The notes beneath the pieces were generated by a model. That model did no database searches and was not told the origin of the DNA. It saw nothing but the letters and a program-made list of their open reading frames with translations. A program made the position numbers and the translations under genes. Positions 16,110-24,593 of a stretch of 64,000 nucleotides of DNA are shown here, in pieces (the stretch's first letter is position 1; every line of letters starts with the position of its first letter). Where the stretch lies: contig CAVOWQ010000031.1 in the NCBI GenBank assembly GCA_963700195.1, positions 310,001 through 374,000 of the forward strand, read 5' to 3'. This DNA comes from AP-15 sp963700195. Lineage in GTDB: Bacteria > Pseudomonadota > Alphaproteobacteria > ATCC43930 > CGMCC-115725.

Positions 16110-17801
16110 TTGAGTGAACACGGATCGATGAACGGCGCCGAGTGGCTGGCGCGGGCGCTGGCCGAGGCGGGTACGACGCACGTCTTCTTTGTCGAGTTGG
16201 TGTTGCGCCGCACGTTGCTGCAATTGAAGGACCTCGGGGTGATCCCGATACTCGCCCATTCGGAAAAAGCCGCGGCTTATATGGCCGACGGCTATGCGCG
16301 CATTGCCGGACTGCCGGGGGTCTGTATGGCGCAGGCGGTCGGCGCCGCCAATCTGGCGGCGGGACTGCAGGACCCCTTTCTGGGGCGCACCCCGGTGGTT
16401 GCGCTGACCGGCCGCAAGCCGCCGTCGTTTCAGCATCGCAATGCGTACCAGGAAATTCCTCACGCGCCGCTCTTCGCCGCGGTGACCAAGTTTTCTACTA
16501 CCGTCGATCTGACCTCCGAATTGCCGCGGCTGATGCGCCATGCGTGGCGCGCTGCTTTGGCGGACACGCCGCGCCCGACCCATCTCGATTTTTCCGGCCA
16601 CCAGGGGGACGAGATAGAGCTGGGCCAGACAGCCGAGCCGCCGTTCATCGATCCCGAGGGACGGCGTATCCCGGCGCATCGCCCCGCAGCCGATACCGCC
16701 GACATCGAGCGCGCCGCCGCGGCGCTGACTGCGGCCGGCCGCATCGCAATCGTTGCCGGCGACGGCGCCGCCGCCTCGGGGGCGGGGCCGGAGGTTCTCG
16801 CACTGGCCGAGGCGCTGCAGGCGCCGATCGCCACGACTCTCGGCGCCCGCGGCCTGATCCCGACCCGGCATCGGCTGTCGGCCGGAGTTGCCGGCAGCTA
16901 TTCCGCGCCGCCGGCGAACCGCATCGTGCACGGCGCCGATCTCGTGTTGTTTATCGGGTGCGATACCGGCGACCAGGTCACCTTGAACTGGACCGTGCCG
17001 CCGCACGACGCAAAGATCGTGCAGATCGACGCCGATCCTTTGGAGATCGGACGCAGCTACCCGAACACGACGGGGGTTGTCGGCGACCCGAAAGCGACGC
17101 TGGTCTACCTCAACCAGTTAATTGGGAAACCTCCGCGTGATTCAGGTTTCGCCGAAGAGGCGGCGCGCCTCGTTGCTGACTGGCGCGCCACGATGACCCC
17201 GCTGATCGAAAACGACACGTCGCCGATCCGGGTCGAGCGGCTCTGCGCCGAAGTCACCCGCGCCTTGCCGGCTGACGGGATTTTGGTGGCGGATACCGGC
17301 TATTCCGGGATCTGGACCGGTACGATGATCGAGCTTAACGGCGTCGGACAGACCTATCTGCGGGCTGCCGGGTCGCTCGGCTGGTCGTTTCCTGCTTCGC
17401 TCGGCGCCAAATGCGCGGCCGGGGCTCGGAAGGTCTTGTGCTTCACCGGGGATGGGGGGTTCTACTACCACCTCGCCGAACTCGAATCGGCGCGCCGTTG
17501 CGGCATCGCGGTCACGGTCGTCGTCAACAATAATTCCGGGTTCGGTCAAAACCTGACCGGGGTGCGCCGCGTTGCCGGCAACCGGCCGGGCCGCGGAGAG
17601 GAGCTGATACGTTTCGGCCCGACCGACTTCACCGCCGTCGCGCGGAGCTTTGGCGTCCGCGGAATCCGCGTGGAGCGGCCGGGCGAAATCGCCCCCGCCC
17701 TCGCCGAGGCAATGGGTGCGAGCGAGCCTGTCGTGGTCGATGTCGTGACCGATCTGGAACCGCGCGCGCCAGAGCCGTGGGCGCCCGGAAGGAATACATA
17801 A
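16110..17801 (+). CDS. Thiamine diphosphate-binding enzyme (acetolactate synthase/oxalyl-CoA decarboxylase-like)
   Basis: 563 residues in the three-domain layout of ThDP decarboxylases: N-terminal Pyr domain with Glu52 in HSEKAAAYMADGYAR, the middle domain (AGRIAIVAGDGAAASGAGPE) and the C-terminal PP domain with GDGGFYYHLAELES (Asp448) and VVVNNNSGFG binding Mg and diphosphate. TTG at 16110 is taken as start because GGGAGGAG sits just upstream; ATG at 16128 is the alternative. The substrate is not determined. It is followed after 12 bases by a small stress-like protein gene. Confidence 0.88.
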   Translation: MSEHGSMNGAEWLARALAEAGTTHVFFVELVLRRTLLQLKDLGVIPILAHSEKAAAYMADGYARIAGLPGVCMAQAVGAANLAAGLQDPFLGRTPVVALTGRKPPSFQHRNAYQEIPHAPLFAAVTKFSTTVDLTSELPRLMRHAWRAALADTPRPTHLDFSGHQGDEIELGQTAEPPFIDPEGRRIPAHRPAADTADIERAAAALTAAGRIAIVAGDGAAASGAGPEVLALAEALQAPIATTLGARGLIPTRHRLSAGVAGSYSAPPANRIVHGADLVLFIGCDTGDQVTLNWTVPPHDAKIVQIDADPLEIGRSYPNTTGVVGDPKATLVYLNQLIGKPPRDSGFAEEAARLVADWRATMTPLIENDTSPIRVERLCAEVTRALPADGILVADTGYSGIWTGTMIELNGVGQTYLRAAGSLGWSFPASLGAKCAAGARKVLCFTGDGGFYYHLAELESARRCGIAVTVVVNNNSGFGQNLTGVRRVAGNRPGRGEELIRFGPTDFTAVARSFGVRGIRVERPGEIAPALAEAMGASEPVVVDVVTDLEPRAPEPWAPGRNT

Positions 17802-17812
17802 GGGAGAACCGC

Positions 17813-18151
17813 GTGGCAGCGCTCTTGGTCACTGGGCTGTTTCACTCGAGCGGCATTGCCGAGGACGCCGTCCACCGGCTGATCACTGAAGGCGTCGCAT
17901 CGCAGAATATTGCGCGTCGGGTGCTGAAGGAGGTCGGCCCTATCCCTCCTGTCTTGCAGCCCGAGCTCGCGGCGATGGAGGTCGATCCATTGATAATTGG
18001 CAATGCTCGCGAGAGCTTCGCGCGGTTCATCCGGAACGGCGAGACGGCGGTATTCGTGCGCGCCCACGACGACGAGCAGGTCGAGTTCGCCACCGACGTG
18101 TTGAAGCTCTACCTGCCGATCGCGATCGAGGTGGTGCCGCTCGCCGAGTGA
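17813..18151 (+). CDS. Small protein with a YflT/general-stress-17M-like domain
   Basis: 112 residues starting with GTG 17813 after AAGGGAG. The N-terminus VTGLFHSSGIAEDAVHRLIT follows the pattern of heat-induced stress protein domains (TGLFDS...AE.AV..L...G), with a second half ending LKLYLPIAIEVVPLAE. No enzymatic motif is visible. It is probably co-transcribed with the ThDP enzyme. The similarity is recalled from the family pattern and is weak. Confidence 0.6.
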   Translation: MAALLVTGLFHSSGIAEDAVHRLITEGVASQNIARRVLKEVGPIPPVLQPELAAMEVDPLIIGNARESFARFIRNGETAVFVRAHDDEQVEFATDVLKLYLPIAIEVVPLAE

Positions 18152-18168
18152 AAAACAAGGCCCAGCCG

Positions 18169-19303
18169 TCAATTGTCAAGGATCAAGGCCCAGCAGGTGA
18201 TGGCGCTCGGTATCGTGGTCCAATAGCCGAACCGCTCGTAGATCTGCGCGGCCTTCGCGGCAGCTTCCTTTTCGGTCAGCCCCGCGGAGTTCGATCTCGG
18301 GGTCCGAGGCATTGCGTACCGCGAGCCAGTGCGGCGCTGAGGCTCCGAGCTGCTCGATCACCATGCCGAGAACCGCATCGCCCATCTCGACGGCAGCCCC
18401 CATGCCCTGCAGGCTGAATGTGTTGCTCGTATCGTCGAAGGCGAAGAAATCGGTCGTCACCACCTCCGGCACCGGAGCCGCCGTGGTGGGAGTAAAGAAG
18501 ATGGCCGCAGGGCGCGAGCTCGGCGGCAGGTGAGCCGCGTTGGCGGAAAAGAGGTGGGTTGCGACCGGCAGGCTCGTCGTTTTCGGTACCGAGCAGACGT
18601 AGGAGCTGGCGTGAAACGGCTGGGTTTTAAACTTGCGAATGCAGTCGAACCGGACGGAGCGGGCGATGATCACGTCTCCCAATTCGATACCGGCGCCAAT
18701 GCCGCCTGCAGTGCCGGTCGTGATGACGAGCTTAGGCCGGACCTCGGCGATGAGCTGCTGCCAAAGCTTGGCTACCGGGAGCTTGAGGCCGTCCTGGCTC
18801 ATATGCAGCTCGGATTTGAAGCACATGACCCGCTTGCCGCCGATCACCGTTGGAAACCAGCTGCCCAATCGGTTTGCGGCCCGCGCCGGTGCGCCTTTGG
18901 CGATCAGCGGCAGGAAGTCGGTCGCAAAATTATGGGCATAGTCGTACCACGCCGTGCGGCTCGGGAAGCCCGGCGTCAAGGTATCGGCGAGGCACTTGGC
19001 CTCTTCCACTGTCCAGGTGACCACAAGGTAGTCGAATTGCGGGAGCGGCGCGTCTATCGGGGGCGCCGCAGTGAGAGGCGCAGGTGTCGGGACGCGGCCG
19101 GCTGGCCAAGGGATCGGGTTGCGCGCGGCTCTCGTGGCAATTGCCGCAGCGGGGAGAGAGAACGGCGCGTAGCTCGTTCGATCCTCTGCATCGAACTGGA
19201 TGATGTGCCTTGCAAGGTCGCCGGACGCTTTCGGAGAAGCGTTTTTCGGGCGAGACTGCCTTGGTGAGCTGCCATTGGCTGCGCGTGCCGACACCGGTAG
19301 CAT
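18169..19303 (-). CDS. Nucleoside phosphorylase-fold protein, frameshifted near the C-terminus
   Basis: About 377 residues after frame correction. The core LPQFDYLVVTWTVEEAKCLA and VITTGTAGGIGAGIELGDVI, with VEMGDAVLGMVIEQLG later, is the pattern of the PNP/MTA-SAH nucleosidase fold, in which the GTAGG loop binds the phosphate side. The N-terminal 90 residues are low-complexity and Pro/Ala-rich. Near 18281 a run of four C (GGGG on the coding strand) should be three; then the sequence ends GLTEKEAAAKAAQIYERFGY and stops at 18169-18171. The ATG at 19303 is preceded by GGAGGA. Substrate unknown. Confidence 0.75.
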
Positions 19304-19487
19304 TGTCGATTCCTCCATTGGTGGCAAAGCCGCTCTGATATGACCGATCCGGGGCAGCGGCCGGTGTGAGATCGTTCACACCCCGGGGAAATTTCTGTTT
19401 ACGCCTTCAACCCCCACCTGCCGTTGACGGTCAACATGTCTTCTCTTGAGGTTGGTCGACGGGACAGTCGCAACTCCAGAGGACAGG

Positions 19488-19888
19488 ATGGACGGCTTGG
19501 CAGTCGCGGATCTGAAGACCGTCGTGGCGCCGCTCAACTTCCTCGTTCCAATGGCGGAAACGAGCCGCCCGCCGGCGGTTCCGGTCAGGACCGGCAAGAG
19601 CGAAGAGCATCGGGTGCCGATCCGCGATGCGCGGCCCCTGATCGGGCGGCTCTCACTGGAGAAAGAGGGATTCGTGCTGCTACACCACCAGACGGTGATA
19701 ATGAATTTCAGCGCGACGGGCAGAGCCTCTCCGAGCAAGATTTGGTCGCCAGAGACCTCAAATACCCGAACCGCACGGGCGAGATCTATTCGATCACCTA
19801 CAATCCCAACCAGAGGTACTACTACTTCCCGAAAATGCAGGCTGATGAACCAGTCTTGATCCGCTGCTTCGACTCGGCGCGCGAAGGG
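19488..19888 (+). pseudogene. CmcJ/NvfI-family oxidoreductase with internal deletion
   Basis: ATG 19488 opens a frame that reads VVAPLNFLVPMAETSRPPAV, VPIRDARPLIGRLSLEKEGF and VLLHHQTVIMNF, the N-terminus of CmcJ/NvfI-like proteins. At about 19710 the text jumps, in another frame, to DLVARDLKYPNRTGEIYSIT, YNPNQRYYYFPKMQADEPVL and IRCFDSAREG, the family's C-terminus. Around 120 central codons, including the iron-binding part, are missing, and the last residues are replaced by the 3' end of ppk on the other strand. Confidence 0.65.
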
Positions 19889-19897
19889 TCGAGCATA

Positions 19898-22060
19898 TCA
19901 GTCGAAGGCTCTAATCCTGTGCCCGTGCGGGTGGGGTCCGTGGAGCGCACTGCCGCGGCCGGAGAGGCTCGGGTTGGTCATGAAATAGACATGGGCGCTC
20001 TGCGGCTTGGCTCCGGGGAGAAGCCGCTGCCACGAGCCGTCGGGGCGCAGGATCCAGCTCTGGACGTCATCGTGGAGGTTCGCCTCCATGATCTGGTCGA
20101 GAATTTGCTGGTGCACGGTCGGGTTCTCGATCGGAACGAGAGCCTCGACGCGGCCGTCGAGGTTTCGCGGCATCCAATCGGCCGACGAAATGAACACCAG
20201 GGCCTCCGGCGACGGGAGGCCGTGCCCGGCGCCGAAGCAGATGATCCGGGCATGCTCCAGGAAACGCCCGATGATGCTCTTGACCGTGATGTTTTCGGAG
20301 AGCCCGGCCACCCCCGGGCGCAAGGAGCACATGCCACGGATGACGAGCGAGATGGAAACGCCGGCCTGCGAGGCGCGATAAAGGGCTTCGATCATACCGG
20401 CATCGACGAGCGCGTTGAGCTTCGCCCAAATGACCGCCGGCCTGCCGGCCTTGGCGTGAGCGATCTCGGCCTCGATCAGCTCCATGAGCCTCGCTCTGAT
20501 CCCGTCGGGCGAAATCGCCAGCTTTTCGAGGTGCCGAGGCCGGGCATATCCGGTGATGAAGTTGAACAGCCGGGCCGCATCGCGGCACAGCGCCGGGTCG
20601 CAGGTGAAGAACGACAGGTCGGTATAGATCTTGGCGGTGACCGGATGATAGTTGCCGGTGCCAAAATGCACATAGGAGCGCAGGGCCTCGCCCTCGCGGC
20701 GCGCGACCAGCGACACCTTGGCGTGGGTCTTCAGATCGACAAAGCCGAAGATGACTTGCGCGCCGGCCTGCTCCAATCGGCGGGCCCAGCGAATATTGCG
20801 CTCTTCGTCGAACCGCGCCTTCAACTCGACCAGCGCCGTCACCGATTTGCCGGATTCAGCAGCATCGACCAGCGCCGCTACAATCGGCGAGTCCTCCGAG
20901 GTCCGGTACAGAGTTTGCTTGATCGCAATGACGTTCGGATCATCCGCTGCTTGGCGTATGAACTGCACGACCACGTCGAAAGATTCGTATGGATGATGGA
21001 CGACGATGTCTTTCGCGCGGATCGCGGCGAAACAATCGCCGCCATAGTCCTTTATCCGCTCCGGAAACCGGGCCGTGAAAGGCGGAAACAGCAGATCCGG
21101 CCGGTCGGAAGTAATTAGTTGGCGGACATCCGAGAGAGCAACCATCCCGTCGAGGACGACAACGTCCTGAGGCTGGGTTCCGGTCTGCTCGATCACAAAC
21201 TCACGCAGGCGCTCTGGGGTATCGGCCGAGAATGTCATGCGGATGATCTGACCACGCCGCCGCCGTTTCAGCGCAAACTCGAACATCACGACCAAATCTT
21301 GTGCCTTCTCCTCGATCTCGATATCGCTGTCGCGCAATGCGCGAAACAAGCCATGGCCGAGCAGTGTGATGCCGGGAAACAGCTCCGCCAATCCCACGGC
21401 GAGGAGCACCTCCTCGACCAGGGTGAACCGCCCCTTCTCACCGGGCAATCGGATGAACCGCTCGACGCGTTCGGGGACAAGCACCAGCGCATTGATCTGG
21501 GACCCGTCCTCTCGGCGCAATTCTACAACCATCGCCAAGGCGCGATTGGGGATGAACGGGAACGGGTGCGCCGGGTCGATCGCGATCGGGGTGAGCACCG
21601 GAAGCAGCCGATCTACAAACAGCTGCCGCAGCCAATCACGGTCGTCGCCGGTCAACGCCTCGTGGTCGAGGACGGAAATACCGTCGGCCCGGAGCCTTTT
21701 CTGCAGGTCGGCCCAGCAGCGCTGCTGTCGCTGAACCAGCCCTGCGGCAACTTCTGAGATCGCGGCCAGCTGGTGCTCGGGGGTCAACCCGTCGTCGCTC
21801 TTCACCGGAATGCCGCTCGCCGCCAGTTCCTTAAGGGCGGCGACCCGTACCATGTAAAACTCGTCGAGGTTGCTGTCGGAAATCGACAGGAACCGCACCC
21901 GCTCGAGCAGCGGATGAGCCGAATTACTCGCTTCCTCGAGCACACGTTCGTTGAAGGCGAGCCAGGACAGCTCGCGATTGATGTATCGCTGCGACGGGGT
22001 CAGCGACGCCGCCGCTGCCATTTCGTCCGGCCGCGGCCGGTCGATCGCCAATTCTGACAT
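19898..22060 (-). CDS. ppk1: Polyphosphate kinase 1
   Basis: 720 residues. It reversibly polymerises ATP gamma-phosphate into polyphosphate. Visible are the N-terminal domain (SQRYINRELSWLAFNERVLE), the head domain (ISDSNLDEFYMVRVA), and two phospholipase D-like catalytic domains, with the autophosphorylated histidine in DLKTHAKVSLVARR and the second histidine in EHARIICFGAG. VHFGTGNYHPVTAKIYTD is also diagnostic. The ATG at 22060 follows AGAGGGG; the frame continues 24 codons upstream without support. Lies with a CBS-BON protein and a PiT transporter in one direction, a phosphate-handling set. Confidence 0.95.
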   Translation of the reverse strand: MSELAIDRPRPDEMAAAASLTPSQRYINRELSWLAFNERVLEEASNSAHPLLERVRFLSISDSNLDEFYMVRVAALKELAASGIPVKSDDGLTPEHQLAAISEVAAGLVQRQQRCWADLQKRLRADGISVLDHEALTGDDRDWLRQLFVDRLLPVLTPIAIDPAHPFPFIPNRALAMVVELRREDGSQINALVLVPERVERFIRLPGEKGRFTLVEEVLLAVGLAELFPGITLLGHGLFRALRDSDIEIEEKAQDLVVMFEFALKRRRRGQIIRMTFSADTPERLREFVIEQTGTQPQDVVVLDGMVALSDVRQLITSDRPDLLFPPFTARFPERIKDYGGDCFAAIRAKDIVVHHPYESFDVVVQFIRQAADDPNVIAIKQTLYRTSEDSPIVAALVDAAESGKSVTALVELKARFDEERNIRWARRLEQAGAQVIFGFVDLKTHAKVSLVARREGEALRSYVHFGTGNYHPVTAKIYTDLSFFTCDPALCRDAARLFNFITGYARPRHLEKLAISPDGIRARLMELIEAEIAHAKAGRPAVIWAKLNALVDAGMIEALYRASQAGVSISLVIRGMCSLRPGVAGLSENITVKSIIGRFLEHARIICFGAGHGLPSPEALVFISSADWMPRNLDGRVEALVPIENPTVHQQILDQIMEANLHDDVQSWILRPDGSWQRLLPGAKPQSAHVYFMTNPSLSGRGSALHGPHPHGHRIRAFD

Positions 22061-22135
22061 CCGTACCCCTCTTACCGCAGGACGATCTGGCTTGGATCTC
22101 GACTTGGCGCTCCCGCCGGCGCGGGTGAGCATCCC

Positions 22136-22810
22136 CTAATAGGCCGGGATCATCTCGTCGGCCACCCGAGACACTCCGGGCACGGTTTCCGCCAGCGCGA
22201 GCAAGGCCTTGTGTTCCGCCTGCGAGCCGACGAGCCCCCACAGATGCACGACGCCGTCACTGACCGTAACGTTGCGGCTGCCGAAATCGGTCCACGATTG
22301 CTGCTGCAGCCGAGACATCAGCTCGAGCCTGATCTGCCGATCCGTTTCGTCATGCCGGTCCATTCGGCCGACCACGGAGGCCAATGCCTGGATCAGGTTG
22401 GAGCGGCTGACGATACCCACGAGCTTACCGTCTTTGGCCACCGGGACGCGTTTGATGCCCTTGCGTTCGAACAGTGTGGCGATCTCGGACAGCGGCGTGT
22501 CCTCCGAAACCGAGATGACACCCGACGTCATAATTTCGCTGACTTTCTTGCCATGCGACTTGGCGAAATCGGCGGCGAGCGTACTCGCGCCGGTCACCGC
22601 CTCCTGCCACCTCGGCCGATGCTTCTCGGTCCCGATCTCGACCCGATGGATCAGGTCGGCCTCGCTGAGAACGCCAACCAGATTTCCTGCCGGGTCGACA
22701 ACCGGAAGAGCGCTGACGTCGTGCTCCGCCAACAGCCTGATCGCTTCGGCGACGTCGGTATCGGGATGGACCGTCACCACGTCGCGCACCATCACATCGC
22801 AAGCGCGCAT
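22136..22810 (-). CDS. CBS-pair protein with C-terminal BON domain
   Basis: 224 residues: two CBS motifs (MVRDVVTVHPDTDVAEAIRL with VLSEADLIHRVE, then MTSGVISVSEDTPLSEIATL with IVSRSNLIQAL) followed by a BON domain (VTVSDGVVHLWGLVGSQAEH). CBS pairs bind adenosine nucleotides and regulate partners; BON domains are linked to membranes or phospholipids. Between ppk and PiT, it may sense energy or phosphate state for the set, an inference from position. CBS-BON fusions are common in Alphaproteobacteria. Confidence 0.9.
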   Translation of the reverse strand: MRACDVMVRDVVTVHPDTDVAEAIRLLAEHDVSALPVVDPAGNLVGVLSEADLIHRVEIGTEKHRPRWQEAVTGASTLAADFAKSHGKKVSEIMTSGVISVSEDTPLSEIATLFERKGIKRVPVAKDGKLVGIVSRSNLIQALASVVGRMDRHDETDRQIRLELMSRLQQQSWTDFGSRNVTVSDGVVHLWGLVGSQAEHKALLALAETVPGVSRVADEMIPAY

Positions 22811-22831
22811 CTTCCTCTCCTCTTCCCGCAG

Positions 22832-24451
22832 TTAGAACAGATGCAGGAACAGGATGTAGAGGAACCCCGACAGCATCATTGCCACCGGCAGGGTCAATAT
22901 CCACGCCATCGCGATGTTGCGCAGCGTCGACAGCTGAAGGCCCGACCCGTTGGCCGCCATAGTCCCCGCGACCCCCGACGACAGGACATGGGTGGTTGAT
23001 ACCGGAAGACCATACATGTCGGCTGCCGCTATCGTCCCTGCCGCGACCAGTTCGGCGGCCGCCCCCTGACCGTAGGTCAAATGGGTCTTGCCGATCTTCT
23101 CGCCGACCGTAATGACGATCCGCTTCCACCCGATCATTGTGCCCAGACCAAGCGCGAAAGCCACCGCGACCTTGACCCAAGTCGGAATGAATTTCGTCGC
23201 TCCGTCGAGCGACTGCTTGTAAGCGTTCAGCGTCCCGACTTCCTCCTTCGAGAGATCGCTGTCCTTATCCTTCATCAGGTTTCGCAGCGCTTCGTCGGCG
23301 AGATACATGTCGTTGCGGGTATTGCCGACTGCTTCGGCAGGGATCTTCGCGAACGATCCGTATTCCTTCACCTGTTTGGCGATGCCCTGGATCAGCACGG
23401 CGAGAGAGGGATATGTCCCCTCGCTGATCTTGTGATGTGCAACGTACTCCATCACGGCAGGACGCGGATCTCCGAGGATATTGTACCCTGCAGCTTTCTC
23501 CTCGACGATCTTGGAGGCCGCCGCCGAGTTGACCATGAACTGGGCGACCGCGCTTTCCGGCAGCGCGCGATTGAGCGCGAAGGCGGTGGGCACCGTGCCG
23601 ATCAGGATCAGCATAATAAGCCCCATGCCCTTCTGACCGTCGTTCGAGCCGTGGGCGAAGCTGACCCCCGTGCAGGTGAAGATCAGCAGGCCCCTAATCC
23701 ACCACGCCGGCGGTTTATCGGTCTCCGGGGCGCGATACAACTCAGGACGCCTGATGAGCGCCTTCATGACCAGCAGCAACAGCGCCGAAAGAATGAAGCC
23801 GACAATAGGTGAGAACAGCAGCGCCTTGCCGACCGCCGTCGCCTGACCCCAATCGACACCTGAGGTGCCGTCTTGCCCACGCGATAATGCATTGGCGACG
23901 CCGACCCCAATGATAGAACCGATCAATGTGTGCGAGCTCGAAGCCGGCAGGCCGAGATACCACGTGCCGACATTCCAGATAATGGCGGCGATCAAGAGCG
24001 CGAACACCATCGCAAACCCGGCCGAGCTTCCGACCTGCAGGATCAACTCCACCGGCAGAAGCGAGAGGATGCCGAATGCGACCGCGCCGCTCGACAACAG
24101 AACTCCGAGAAAATTGAACGAGCCCGACCACACCACCGCGATCTGCGCCGGCATCGAGTGGGTATAGATCACCGTCGCCACTGCGTTCGCGGTGTCGTGG
24201 AAGCCGTTGACGAACTCGAAACCGAGCGCCGTCAGCAACGCGACGAAGAGCAGCAGGTAGGGCAGAAACGTCGTGGTTTTCGCGCCGCTTTGGGCGACAT
24301 CGGAATAGAGGCTGTACGCGACAAACAGCAGACCTGCGCCAAGCAACAGCAGAAATATGATGGCTTGGCGCGGATCAGAGCCGCGGTCGAGAGAAGGGCG
24401 GACCGGACTGCCGCCGGTCATCGCCTCTGCGTGAAGCGCAGCGTCGGCCAT
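22832..24451 (-). CDS. Inorganic phosphate transporter, PiT family
   Basis: 539 residues, an integral membrane protein with about ten hydrophobic segments. Both PiT signatures are visible: GFEFVNGFHDTANAVATVIY in the N-terminal half and FAHGSNDGQKGMGLIMLILI in the C-terminal half, plus AADMYGLPVSTTHVLSSGVA near the end. PiT carriers import metal-phosphate with protons. A hydrophilic middle loop of about 120 residues follows the second signature. ATG 24451 is used; the open frame extends to 24487. Upstream 140 bases are shared with the divergent ABC transporter genes. Confidence 0.92.
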   Translation of the reverse strand: MADAALHAEAMTGGSPVRPSLDRGSDPRQAIIFLLLLGAGLLFVAYSLYSDVAQSGAKTTTFLPYLLLFVALLTALGFEFVNGFHDTANAVATVIYTHSMPAQIAVVWSGSFNFLGVLLSSGAVAFGILSLLPVELILQVGSSAGFAMVFALLIAAIIWNVGTWYLGLPASSSHTLIGSIIGVGVANALSRGQDGTSGVDWGQATAVGKALLFSPIVGFILSALLLLVMKALIRRPELYRAPETDKPPAWWIRGLLIFTCTGVSFAHGSNDGQKGMGLIMLILIGTVPTAFALNRALPESAVAQFMVNSAAASKIVEEKAAGYNILGDPRPAVMEYVAHHKISEGTYPSLAVLIQGIAKQVKEYGSFAKIPAEAVGNTRNDMYLADEALRNLMKDKDSDLSKEEVGTLNAYKQSLDGATKFIPTWVKVAVAFALGLGTMIGWKRIVITVGEKIGKTHLTYGQGAAAELVAAGTIAAADMYGLPVSTTHVLSSGVAGTMAANGSGLQLSTLRNIAMAWILTLPVAMMLSGFLYILFLHLF

Positions 24452-24593
24452 ATTTTTAGTCCCCCTGAATGTCGGCCAATGCCGCAATTATGGCTAATTA
24501 ATATTACAGTTCTATGACGCCGACCAGTCCATTTCTAACCTTGACTATTGCGCTGCAGCATGGTGCGAGTCCGCGGCTCAACGGAGACGGTCG

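Noticed and set aside
19424..21118. A 564-codon plus-strand open frame
   Set aside because: Most of it is antisense to ppk1. Only the first part (to 19888) contains family-like text, and that is explained by the CmcJ-like relic.
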